Positions 41,911 to 50,550 of a stretch of DNA of 64,000 bases are shown in pieces. Origin of the DNA: Nocardioides sp. CER19 (lineage in GTDB: Bacteria > Actinomycetota > Actinomycetes > Propionibacteriales > Nocardioidaceae). The stretch covers positions 1,178,001 to 1,242,000 of the forward strand of contig NZ_JARVWS010000002.1 in assembly GCF_029846275.1 (NCBI RefSeq). The letters run 5' to 3'. A model generated the notes under the pieces. The model did not search any database, had not been told where the DNA came from, and worked only from the letters and a program-made list of their open reading frames with translations. Position numbers and translations under genes: made by a program. The number at the start of each line of letters is the position of its first letter. The stretch's first letter is position 1.

Positions 41911-43176
41911 TCAGAACAGCGAAGCCCAGAACGGGGCGAAGTCGGTGAAGGTCTTCGAGGTCGTGCCGACGTTCTCGACGGACACGCCGTCGACCGCCGC
42001 GCCGACGATGACGCCGGCGTGTGCCATCCGGTGGTCGGCGTAGGTGTGGAACGTGGCGCCGTGCAGGCTCGCCGGACGGAACGAGAGCCCGTCGGGGTGC
42101 TCGGTGACGTCGGCCCCGAGCGCGCCGAGCTCGGTCGCCAGCGCGGTGAGTCGGTCGGTCTCGTGGCCCCGGATGTGGGCGATCCCGCGCAGGTGGCTCG
42201 GCGTCGTCGCGAGCGCGCAGAGCGCAGCGACGGCCGGGGTGAGCTCGCCGACGTCGTGGAGGTCGGCGTCGATGCCGGTCAGCTCGCCGGTGCCGGTCAC
42301 CGTCAGTCCGTCGTCGGTGAGCGTGACCGAGCAGCCCATGCGCTCGAGCAGGTCGCGCAGCGCGTCGCCGGGCTGGGTGGTGCGCCGCGGCCAGTCGCGG
42401 ACGGTCACCGTGCCGCCGCTGACGGCGGCGAGCCCGAGGAACGGGGCGGCGTTGGAGAGGTCGGGCTCGATGACGTGGTCGACGGCCTTGACCGGCCCCG
42501 GCGCGACGACCCAGCGGTTCGGCTCGGCGTCGTCGACGGAGACGCCGTGCTCGCGCAGCATCTCGATCGTCATCTCGATGTGGGGGAGCGAGGGGACGGG
42601 CTTGCCGTCGTGGCGCACGTCGACCCCGGCGTCGTAGCGCGCGCCCGCGAGCAGCAGCGCGGAGACGAACTGCGACGACCCGGAGGCATCGATCGTCACG
42701 ACGCCGCCGGGGACGGAGCCGCTCCCGCGCAGGCTGAACGGCAGCGCGTCGCCCTCCACCGCCGCCCCGAGCGCCCGCAGCGCGCCGAGGATCTCGCCGA
42801 TGGGCCGCTGCCGCATGTAGGGGTCGCCGTCGAAGGAGACCAGCCCGGTGCCGATCGCGGCCACGGGCGGCACGAAGCGCATCACGGTGCCGGCCAGCCC
42901 GACGTCGATGCTCGCGTCGCGGTCGAACGTCGCGGGCGTGACCGCCCAGTCCTCGCCGTCGGTGTCGACGCTCGCACCGAGCGCGGTCAGGGCGCCGGCC
43001 ATCAGCAGGCTGTCGCGCGAGCGCAGCGCGCGGCGTACGACGGATGGGCCGTCCGCGAGCGCCGCGAGGATCAGCGCGCGATTCATGAGGGACTTGCTGC
43101 CTGGCAGCGTCACGACGGCGTCGACGGCTCCGCGTGCGCGCGGAGCGGGCCAGGGGTCCTCGAGCGGTGCCGTCAC
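41911..43176 (-). CDS. aroA: 3-phosphoshikimate 1-carboxyvinyltransferase AroA
   Basis: A 421-residue EPSP synthase, sixth step of the shikimate pathway. Signatures [20 protein letters not shown] (near 24-43), [12 protein letters not shown] and the C-terminal [11 protein letters not shown] and [10 protein letters not shown] are present. The GTG start at 43176 is set by TAGCCT ending 7 bases upstream; the longer upstream frame is not coding. It is the promoter-proximal gene of aroA-rsgA. Confidence 0.96.
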   Translation of the reverse strand: MTAPLEDPWPAPRARGAVDAVVTLPGSKSLMNRALILAALADGPSVVRRALRSRDSLLMAGALTALGASVDTDGEDWAVTPATFDRDASIDVGLAGTVMRFVPPVAAIGTGLVSFDGDPYMRQRPIGEILGALRALGAAVEGDALPFSLRGSGSVPGGVVTIDASGSSQFVSALLLAGARYDAGVDVRHDGKPVPSLPHIEMTIEMLREHGVSVDDAEPNRWVVAPGPVKAVDHVIEPDLSNAAPFLGLAAVSGGTVTVRDWPRRTTQPGDALRDLLERMGCSVTLTDDGLTVTGTGELTGIDADLHDVGELTPAVAALCALATTPSHLRGIAHIRGHETDRLTALATELGALGADVTEHPDGLSFRPASLHGATFHTYADHRMAHAGVIVGAAVDGVSVENVGTTSKTFTDFAPFWASLF

Positions 43177-43220
43177 GCGCCCAAGGCTATCGGCACGGGC
43201 CGGCCCCGCCGGTCCGGCCG

Positions 43221-43742
43221 TCAGCGCAGGTGCGCCTTCGCCTTCAGCAGGCGCGCCTCCTGGCGCGCGGCCCGCCGGGCGTCCTTCGCGGCGTGCCGGG
43301 TCCGCCACGCGACGCCGGGCTTGCCATCGGTGTCACCGGCTGCGATGAGCAGGCCGCCGAGCACGGAGAGGTTCTTGAAGAACTGCATCCGCTGCATCCG
43401 CTTCGCGGCCGGGTCGGTCTCGTCCCAGAACCGGTGCCCGGCCAGGGTCGTCGGCACGAGCGTCCCGGCCAGCAGCGCCGCCGAGGCCCGCGGCGCCCGG
43501 CCGGTGGCGAGCCCGAGCGCGGCGGCGAGCTGGACCGCCGCGTTGACTCGCACCCAGACCTTCGGATCGTTCGGCACCGGTACGCCGACCCGCTGGCCGA
43601 GCCGCTCGACGACCGGGACGACCCGGTCGGTGACGGGCTTGGCTTTCACGGCATGGCCCTCGGCGTCCTTGAGCGCGTTCAGCGGGCCTGCGACGAAGAG
43701 CGAGGCGAGCATCGGGCGTGCGACGAGTCTGCTGACGGTCAT
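43221..43742 (-). CDS. DoxX family membrane protein
   Basis: A 173-residue membrane protein of the DoxX family with about four helices: [19 protein letters not shown] at the start, then [28 protein letters not shown] and [13 protein letters not shown]. The family is linked to quinol oxidation or thiol stress defence. The last 35 residues form a strongly basic tail (Lys/Arg/Ala) as in mycobacterial and nocardioform homologues. An AGAAGA stretch upstream of ATG 43742 is the only ribosome-like site. Confidence 0.92.
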   Translation of the reverse strand: MTVSRLVARPMLASLFVAGPLNALKDAEGHAVKAKPVTDRVVPVVERLGQRVGVPVPNDPKVWVRVNAAVQLAAALGLATGRAPRASAALLAGTLVPTTLAGHRFWDETDPAAKRMQRMQFFKNLSVLGGLLIAAGDTDGKPGVAWRTRHAAKDARRAARQEARLLKAKAHLR

Positions 43743-43768
43743 GTCTTCTTCTTACCCGCTCGGCGCGG

Positions 43769-46021
43769 TCAGGACACCCCGTCCGGCCCTGGTCCTTCTC
43801 GGTGCAGGACGCCCGATGCGCCGTCGAAGTCGACCGGATCCAGCCTGGCGTCGACGGTGAAGGCGCCCGCAGGCCTGAAGTCGGCGTGCAGGAACTCGAT
43901 GTTGGCCCGCACCGTGCAGACGACGGTCATGGTCGTGCCCTGCTGGTCCTCCGTGCACGGCTCACCGCCGTGCTCGGGCGCGTGGACGGTCCAGCGCCCG
44001 AAGCCGGTGATGGTCGCCGTGAACCGGGCCTGCCGCCCCGGCGGGATCCCGGCCGCCCGGAAGTGGAACCCGATGACACCTTCACCGGGGTCGGCGGGGT
44101 GGTCGCTGGTGAGGGTGAGGTCGGCGTGCGGGCGGACGACGGTGACCGTGACCGTGGCGGTGGCGCGGCCCCCGTGCCCGTCGGTGATCGCGTAGCTGAA
44201 CGAGTCGGTGCCGTCGAAGGTCTCGGCCGGCACGTAGCGGTAGCCCGCACCCGCACGGGTCACCGTGCCGTGGGTGGGCTCGCGCGTGAGCCCTGCGGCG
44301 AGCGTGAGGACGTCGCCGTTCGGGTCGCTGTCGTTCGCGAGGACGTCGACGACGACGGCTCGATCGTCACCGGCCGGCGTCGTCGCGCGGTCGGCCATGG
44401 CCACCGGGGCGCGGTTCGGGGTGATGACCCGGACGTGACCGGTGACGGAGCCTCCGTGCCCGTCCGCGAGCGTGTAGACGATCGTCTCGGCCCCGCGCCA
44501 CGAGAGCCGCGGCGTGTAGGTCACCGTCCGGTGGTGCGGGCGGTCGGCCGCGACGCTCCTGGCCGAGGGCGCGTGGGCTCCGCCGATACTGACGGTGCCG
44601 TGCCGCGGATGGCCCCTGACGTGCGTCGACCGCACGTGCAGCGGGTCGCCGTCCGGGTCCCGGGCGCCGCGGGTGACGTCGATGGTGACCGAGCGTGACT
44701 CCGGGGCGAGCGAGACGTCAGCGAGCGGGTGCACGATCCTCGGCGCGCGGTTCGTCGGCACGGGGTTGCTCGATCCGCTGCCCGTCGGAGGGGCGCTCGT
44801 CGGGGCCGCTCTCGTCGGGAACGTGCTCAACGGCTGGCTGAACGGCACGGTGGCGGTCGTCGCGTCGTTCGACCGGCCACCCGCGGCGACCACCGGCGGC
44901 CCGAGCAGCGGTGGTGCCAGGCGCGGCGCGGAGTGCGCGGGGTGGGTCGCCGTCGGGGCCGGTGAGGGCGGCGCGGTCTGCGTGGGACCGGTCGTCGGGG
45001 CACCGGACGGGGCGACGGCTCCGGTGGTCCCGGGGTTGCTGGGCTCGGCGCTCGGCGGCCCCGGGCCGTTCGCCAGCCGGAGGCCGGCCAGGACCGCCAC
45101 CGCCACCACCGCCGCGGCGGCCACGCCACCGGTGGCTCGGCCGGCCGGGTTGTGCGCGACCCAGTCCTTGCCACGGTCGAGCGCGAGCAGTGCGCCGCCC
45201 TTGGCCGCCGCCGCTGCCGCCGCCTGCGAGGCGGCGAGGTAGCCGGCGCCGGCGCTGCCGAGCAGGACCGGTGCGAGCACCGCGCCCAGATCGGCGTTGA
45301 CCTCGGCGAGCTCGAGGTAGATCGCGGCGCACGGGCGGCACTCGCGCAGGTGGGCCTCGACCTTGGCCGAGTCGCGCCGTGAGAGCCCGCCGCGCAGGTA
45401 GGCCCCGAGGTTCGCGCGCGTCGCCGCGCACTTCTCGTCGACGACGTCCTGCGCGTGCATCGTGATGAACGCCTGCCGCAGCCCCTCGCGGGCGCGATAG
45501 GCGAGCGCCGACACCGAGTTGGGCGTCATCCCGAGCAGCTGCGCGACCTCCGCGGGCTTCTGCCGCTCGACCTCGGTGTGCCACAGCACCTGCTGCCAGC
45601 GCTCCGGCAACGAGGCGAACGCCCTGGCCGCGGTCGCGTTCTCGAAGCCCGAGACGGCGGTGTCCTCGAACGGCACCCCGGGGTCGTACGGCGTCAGGTC
45701 GTCCACCGGGGAGAGGCGGCGACCTGACCTGATCTTGTCGACGTGCAGCCGGCGCACCGACGTCAGGAGGTAGGCACGGAACGCGAGGTCGGGGCCGCCG
45801 CCGCGCTGCAGCACCGACAGGACCTTGGCGAACGCCTCCGAGACCAGGTCGTCCACGTCGCCCGCGGAGACGAGCTGCCGCGCCAGGCGCCGGGCCGCCC
45901 CGACGTGGCGCTCGAAGAGCAGGCCGTACGCGTCGGCGTCGCCGGCGCGGACCGCCGAGATGAGCTCGGCGTCGCCGGGCTCCTCCACCGGTGCCAGGGC
46001 GACCGGACGCTGCTCGCTCAC
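43769..46021 (-). CDS. ECF sigma factor with zinc-finger, membrane helix and extracellular Ig-like repeats
   Basis: A 750-residue protein. Sigma region 2 is at about 30-98 and region 4 at 135-187 (LPERWQQVLWHTEVERQ, GMTPNSVSALAYRAREGL). A zinc anti-sigma-like motif HLRECRPC follows (H224, C228, C231), then a membrane helix at 298-316 and an outside part: a Pro/Thr-rich stalk to about 430, two cadherin/Big-like domains (VDVLANDSDPNGDVLTL) and a final beta domain to 750. It matches the ECF group in which the sigma factor is fused to its own membrane control domain. GTG 46021 follows an ECF-type promoter, suggesting self-activation. Confidence 0.92.
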   Translation of the reverse strand: MSEQRPVALAPVEEPGDAELISAVRAGDADAYGLLFERHVGAARRLARQLVSAGDVDDLVSEAFAKVLSVLQRGGGPDLAFRAYLLTSVRRLHVDKIRSGRRLSPVDDLTPYDPGVPFEDTAVSGFENATAARAFASLPERWQQVLWHTEVERQKPAEVAQLLGMTPNSVSALAYRAREGLRQAFITMHAQDVVDEKCAATRANLGAYLRGGLSRRDSAKVEAHLRECRPCAAIYLELAEVNADLGAVLAPVLLGSAGAGYLAASQAAAAAAAKGGALLALDRGKDWVAHNPAGRATGGVAAAAVVAVAVLAGLRLANGPGPPSAEPSNPGTTGAVAPSGAPTTGPTQTAPPSPAPTATHPAHSAPRLAPPLLGPPVVAAGGRSNDATTATVPFSQPLSTFPTRAAPTSAPPTGSGSSNPVPTNRAPRIVHPLADVSLAPESRSVTIDVTRGARDPDGDPLHVRSTHVRGHPRHGTVSIGGAHAPSARSVAADRPHHRTVTYTPRLSWRGAETIVYTLADGHGGSVTGHVRVITPNRAPVAMADRATTPAGDDRAVVVDVLANDSDPNGDVLTLAAGLTREPTHGTVTRAGAGYRYVPAETFDGTDSFSYAITDGHGGRATATVTVTVVRPHADLTLTSDHPADPGEGVIGFHFRAAGIPPGRQARFTATITGFGRWTVHAPEHGGEPCTEDQQGTTMTVVCTVRANIEFLHADFRPAGAFTVDARLDPVDFDGASGVLHREGPGPDGVS

Positions 46022-46049
46022 ACTGCCATTGACGCACGATCCGCCGAGG

Positions 46050-46077
46050 CTGACGCCTCGAGAAGCAGGAAATTTCC
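46050..46077 (-). promoter_or_regulatory. ECF-type promoter of the fused sigma factor gene
   Basis: On the minus strand GGAAAT (-35, 46077-46072), a 16-base spacer and CGTCAG (-10, 46055-46050) match the ECF sigma consensus. Transcription would begin near 46043, about 22 bases before GTG 46021. The -35 lies in the palindrome GGAAATTTCC. Autoregulation is the usual logic for ECF factors; it is inferred here. Confidence 0.55.
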
Positions 46078-46192
46078 CCGATCCCGGATTTCCTGTGTGA
46101 AGCGGCGTCACGACCGGGGACGTCGCCCGTCTCATCCGCCGTACGACGGGAACGAGGAGCCCGTCGTCGGAAGGGATCGAAGGAGTCGACCT

Positions 46193-46924
46193 GTGGCACG
46201 GTTCTCGGTGCGACGCGCCCGTTGGTCGGGCGACGCTCGGGTGCCGGTCGAGGGGCTGACCGAGGAGCTGTCGGCGGCGCTGCCGCCTCGCTTCGAGGCA
46301 GCGGGGGTGGCTCTCGCCGCGGGCGGCCCTTCGATCCTGGAGGCGTGCTGGGTGGCCGGCCGCGACCTGGCGGACCTGGGGGTGCCGCTGGACGAGAGCA
46401 TCGAGGAGCTCCGGTCGACCACCCGGCTCGTCCGTGATCGCGACCCGACCTACGACGAGGTCAGGGCCCTGTCCGTCGCCTGGGGCGAGGCGACCCTGGC
46501 CTATCTGCACGGCGTGTCCTGCTCCGACCCGCTCACCGGGCTCTCGAGCCTGGCCCACCTGCGCGAGCGGGTCGCCGACCTCTACCGGGGCGGCCGCGGC
46601 GACGACCGTCGGCACGCGCTCGTCGTCACCCAGGCGGGCGCGCCGGCCGGGCTCGACCCGCTGGCGTCGTCGCGCCGGCTGACGCTCCTCGGCCGCGCCG
46701 CCCGGACCGTCTTCGACGGGCCCGAGCCGATCGGTCGGGTCGGCCCGGCGCGGGTCGTGGTCGTCGCCGCCCGCGACGCCGCGCTGGCGCCGCGGGTCTC
46801 GCTGCTGCGGCGGATGGTCGAGCCGCACGCGGAGCGGGTGTGGATCGAGCGGCTGCCCCGCACGGACGACTCGGCGGCCCACCTGCTCGACGAGCTGGCG
46901 CGGGGGACTGGCCGATCCCTCTAG
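46193..46924 (+). CDS. Degenerate GGDEF-like protein
   Basis: A 243-residue soluble protein. A helical N-terminal half contains the segment SDPLTGLSSLAHLRERV, the usual opening of a diguanylate cyclase domain. At the place of the GGDEF motif the sequence reads GRVGPARVVVVAA, so the active site is lost and it cannot make cyclic di-GMP by the known mechanism. It may act as a regulator with a retained fold. AAGGAG lies 7 bases before GTG 46193. Its TAG stop forms the start of the TAGGCT -10 box of the next gene. The family call rests on motif placement only. Confidence 0.82.
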   Translation: MARFSVRRARWSGDARVPVEGLTEELSAALPPRFEAAGVALAAGGPSILEACWVAGRDLADLGVPLDESIEELRSTTRLVRDRDPTYDEVRALSVAWGEATLAYLHGVSCSDPLTGLSSLAHLRERVADLYRGGRGDDRRHALVVTQAGAPAGLDPLASSRRLTLLGRAARTVFDGPEPIGRVGPARVVVVAARDAALAPRVSLLRRMVEPHAERVWIERLPRTDDSAAHLLDELARGTGRSL

Positions 46925-46933
46925 GCTGGCGCC

Positions 46934-47696
<763 letters not shown>

Positions 47697-47704
<8 letters not shown>

Positions 47705-48386
47705 CAGGACGCGCATCGAGACGCCGTACGGCGAGGGTCTGCTCGTGACCCGCCGGGCCCGCCGCCCCGTGGCGACCGTGCTGCTCAGCCACGGCGCCGG
47801 CAACGGGATCGACACCGCTGACCTCGAGGCGCTCGACAAGGCGCTGCCCCCGCAGGGCATCACCGTGGTCAGGTTCGAGCAGCCGTGGCGGTTGGCCGGA
47901 CGCCGGATCGCGACCCCGCCGCACACCCTCGACGCCGCGCTCACGCTCGCGGCCAACTGGATGCGGGTGCGGACCCCGCTCGTCGTGGGCGGGCGGTCCG
48001 CGGGAGCGCGATCGGCGGCGCGGACCGCGCGCTCGCTGGGTGCCGCCGGCTGCCTGGCGATCGCCTTCCCGCTGCACCCGCCGGGCAAGCCCGAGACCTC
48101 GCGCGCCGACGAGCTGCGGAACGTCCGGGTGCCGACCCTCGTCGTGCAGGGGGAGAAGGACCAGTTCGGGCGTCCCGACGAGTTCCCGGAGCTGACCGGC
48201 GTCGACGTGGCCGTCATCCCCGGCGCCGACCACTCCCTGAAGGTCGGCAAGCGCAACCCGATCAGCCAGGAGGACGCGCTGGCGGTGCTCGTCGAGTCGA
48301 CGCTGGAGTGGTTGGTGCGCGAGGTCGTCGGTCCCGCCGACCCGGACGGGAATGGTCAGGGCCGCGGTCGCGTTCCCTCCACATGA
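47697..48386 (+). CDS. Alpha/beta hydrolase (KANL3/Tex30-like)
   Basis: A 229-residue small alpha/beta hydrolase. The oxyanion strand is LLSHGAGNG, the nucleophile elbow GGRSAGAR carries Ser about residue 102, the acid is in [10 protein letters not shown] and the His in PGADHSLK. The family has dienelactone-hydrolase-like enzymes of unknown substrate. It overlaps the SRAP gene and is probably co-transcribed with it. The 3' end of this gene contains the SigR-type promoter and the possible upstream start of sigR. Confidence 0.92.
48348..48374 (+). promoter_or_regulatory. SigR-dependent promoter of sigR
   Basis: GGGAAT (48348-48353), an 18-base spacer and GTT (48372-48374) exactly match the known consensus of SigR/SigH promoters. 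Transcription would begin near 48381-48383, where an ATG in frame with sigR lies (48383). A second -10 box, TAGGCT at 48438-48443, lies 8 bases before ATG 48452. Confidence 0.7.
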
Positions 48387-48451
48387 CCCTCCTGCTCGAG
48401 CGCCCAGTGGCCACGCGTGTGCCGCTGTCTCACCGCGTAGGCTGGGCCACG

Positions 48452-49111
48452 ATGAGTGACTCTGACTTCAGCGACCTCGGCGGTGCCGTCGACCCCTCTG
48501 CGCCGGTGGACGTCTCCACCGAGTCCGAGGCGGACCGCACGAGCCGGTTCGAGCGGGACGCGCTGCCCTATCTCGACCAGCTCTACTCGGCAGCGATGCG
48601 GATGACCCGGAACCCCGCGGACGCGGAGGACCTGGTCCAGGAGACGTTCGCCAAGGCGTACTCCTCCTTCCACCAGTTCCGGCCGGGCACCAACCTCAAG
48701 GCGTGGCTCTACCGGATCCTGACCAACACCTTCATCAACAGCTACCGCAAGAAGCAGCGTGAGCCGCAGCAGTCGATGTCCGAGGACGTCGAGGACTGGC
48801 AGCTCGCGCGGGCGGAGGCGCACAGCTCGACCGGACTCCGGTCGGCGGAGACCGAGGCGCTCGAGCACCTGCCCGACAGCCAGGTCAAGGAGGCGCTGCA
48901 GCGGCTGCCGGAGGAGTTCCGGCTCGCGGTCTACCTCGCCGATGTCGAGGGCTTCGCCTACAAGGAGATCGCCGAGATCATGGACACTCCCATCGGGACC
49001 GTGATGTCGCGACTGCACCGCGGTCGCCGTCAGCTGCGCGACCTGCTCTCCGACTACGTGCGCGAGAACGACCTGCTGCCCGCAGGCACGGCGAGCGAGG
49101 ACAAGAAATGA
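48452..49111 (+). CDS. sigR: Thiol-oxidative-stress ECF sigma factor SigR/SigH
   Basis: A 219-residue group ECF12 sigma factor that directs the disulfide-stress response. Region 2 includes [20 protein letters not shown] and [12 protein letters not shown]; region 4 includes [27 protein letters not shown]. The TAGGCT box 8 bases before ATG 48452 suggests a leaderless housekeeping transcript. A SigR-type promoter 70 bases further upstream would give a transcript starting at ATG 48383, adding 23 residues. Its stop overlaps rsrA (ATGA), the standard coupling of sigma and anti-sigma. Confidence 0.97.
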   Translation: MSDSDFSDLGGAVDPSAPVDVSTESEADRTSRFERDALPYLDQLYSAAMRMTRNPADAEDLVQETFAKAYSSFHQFRPGTNLKAWLYRILTNTFINSYRKKQREPQQSMSEDVEDWQLARAEAHSSTGLRSAETEALEHLPDSQVKEALQRLPEEFRLAVYLADVEGFAYKEIAEIMDTPIGTVMSRLHRGRRQLRDLLSDYVRENDLLPAGTASEDKK

Positions 49112-49383
49112 ACGACCGGCAGGACCCCTCGGCAGCCGAGTGCGCCGACTTCTTCGAGCAGATCGTGTTCTTCATCGACAACGAGCTGGCCGAGGCCGAC
49201 TGCACAGCGGTGCGCAAGCACCTGGACTCGTGCAACCCGTGCCTCGAGAAGTACGACCTGCAGCGCACCATGAAGGCCGTCGTGGCCCGCTCGTGCGCCG
49301 AGCACGCCCCGAGCGAGCTGCGCGACAAGGTCATGCTCCGGCTCCAGCAGGTCCGCGTGGAGATCACCACCACCGAGGGCTGA
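49108..49383 (+). CDS. rsrA: Zinc anti-sigma factor RsrA
   Basis: A 91-residue redox-sensing anti-sigma factor. The ZAS motif is H38-x3-C42-x2-C45 (HLDSCNPC), with C12 (ECADFF) as the further zinc or disulfide ligand and C32 also present. Oxidation of these cysteines releases zinc and SigR. It is translationally coupled to sigR by ATGA overlap. The C-terminal helix ([14 protein letters not shown]) is as in homologues. Confidence 0.96.
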   Translation: MNDRQDPSAAECADFFEQIVFFIDNELAEADCTAVRKHLDSCNPCLEKYDLQRTMKAVVARSCAEHAPSELRDKVMLRLQQVRVEITTTEG

Positions 49384-49486
49384 TTTCACAGCAACGGGGA
49401 CGGTTTGAGAGACTGTCCTTCGGCCCGTGTCGCGGGCAGCACCCGCAGGACGCCCCGGGAACGGGCACAGGATTCAGGAGGACACC

Positions 49487-49561
49487 ATGGGCAAGACCGG
49501 CCGCAAGCGCCGCGCGCGCCGCAAGAAGGGCGCGAACCACGGCAAGCGCCCCAACAGCTGA
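49487..49561 (+). CDS. Small 50S ribosomal protein bL37
   Basis: A 24-residue strongly basic peptide, MGKTGRKRRARRKKGANHGK plus RPNS. It matches the actinobacterial ribosomal protein bL37, which sits in the large subunit. AGGAGG at 49476-49481 lies 5 bases before the ATG, and a hairpin terminator follows at 49594. It lies about 100 bases after rsrA on the same strand. The sequence is of the kind easily missed by gene finders. Confidence 0.9.
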   Translation: MGKTGRKRRARRKKGANHGKRPNS

Positions 49562-49593
49562 GCGCCGCTCACTGAGCTTTCACAGCGCAGCAG

Positions 49594-49623
49594 GACCCCG
49601 TACCGGATCACCGGTGCGGGGTC
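49594..49623 (+). terminator. Rho-independent-like terminator after bL37
   Basis: GACCCCGTACCGG and CCGGTGCGGGGTC form a 13-bp stem with one G-U pair and an ATCA loop, followed by TTCTGTCTCT. It ends the sigR-rsrA-bL37 region and is the best T-tailed hairpin in the window. Confidence 0.75.
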
Positions 49624-49642
49624 TTCTGTCTCTGCGGCCGGG

Positions 49643-50491
49643 TCAGAGGTCGCGGTTGCTCTGGCGCAGCGCGTCGATGACCACGAGGAGGAGGTCGGCG
49701 CGTACCTCGGGCTGCTGGTGACCGAGTGCCAGCTGCAGGTGCACGGACCGCAGGAAGGACTGCGCGTTGCCGGCCACCGCCACGGCGGTCCGGTCGGCAC
49801 CCTCGACCGGCAGCGTCGCGTTGGCGGCCACCCGTGCCACCCACGGCTCGAGCACGCTCAGGGGCAGCACGTTGCGCCGCAGGACCGACATGGTGGTGCC
49901 CGCGAGCCGATCGGCCTCGTCGAGGCCGAAGACGACGTCCGTGCGAGCCAGCACACGGTCGGCGACCACGTCGAGCACGACCGTCAGCTCGGGCCGGCTG
50001 ACGTGCGGCGAGCGGGCGAGCACGGCGAGCGCGTCGGCCCCGTGGGCCACCGCCCGCGCCCAGCCGCGGCCGACCACGAACCCGCGCAGGTCGCGCTCGC
50101 GCAGGAGCCAGGTGGCCAACCGGTCACCCCACTCGAGCACCTTGCCGCCAGGCACGAGCGGGCGCCCGTTGTCGCGCTCCACGCAGGCCGCGAGCACGAC
50201 GGAGGACCAGCTGCGACGGAAGACGGCGTCGGTCCCGGGCTCGGCCAGCCCGACACGCAGACCCGCGGCCATGCCGTCACCGAGGCCGGGCAGGAGGTCG
50301 TCGTAGACGCCCCGCTGGATCCAGGTGACGAGGGTCGGGACTGCGACTCCCTCGCGGATCTCGGGGTCCGGATCGCCCAGCATCCGGGTCAGATCGGCGG
50401 TCAGATCGCCAAGGGGACGGTCGGAGGGAACGGCGAGACCGGTTGCCCGCACGCTCTCCCAGTACGACCCCGACCCCGAAATCGCCGCCAT
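49643..50491 (-). CDS. DUF2785 family protein
   Basis: A 282-residue helical protein with the DUF2785 pattern: YWESVRATGLAVPSDRPLGDLTADL at the start read in parts, LGDPDPEIREGVAVPTLVTWIQRG, and the end QLALGHQQPEVRADLLLVVIDAL. The fold is probably a HEAT-like repeat solenoid. Function is unknown. CAGGAT ends 6 bases before ATG 50491, fitting a leaderless start. It is divergent from the PdtaS-like kinase gene, with 59 bases between starts. Confidence 0.88.
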   Translation of the reverse strand: MAAISGSGSYWESVRATGLAVPSDRPLGDLTADLTRMLGDPDPEIREGVAVPTLVTWIQRGVYDDLLPGLGDGMAAGLRVGLAEPGTDAVFRRSWSSVVLAACVERDNGRPLVPGGKVLEWGDRLATWLLRERDLRGFVVGRGWARAVAHGADALAVLARSPHVSRPELTVVLDVVADRVLARTDVVFGLDEADRLAGTTMSVLRRNVLPLSVLEPWVARVAANATLPVEGADRTAVAVAGNAQSFLRSVHLQLALGHQQPEVRADLLLVVIDALRQSNRDL

Positions 50492-50550
50492 GCGTCCATC
50501 CTGTCAGACCCCTCCGGCTGCCCCCACATCGTGCCGAATACGCTGACGCC

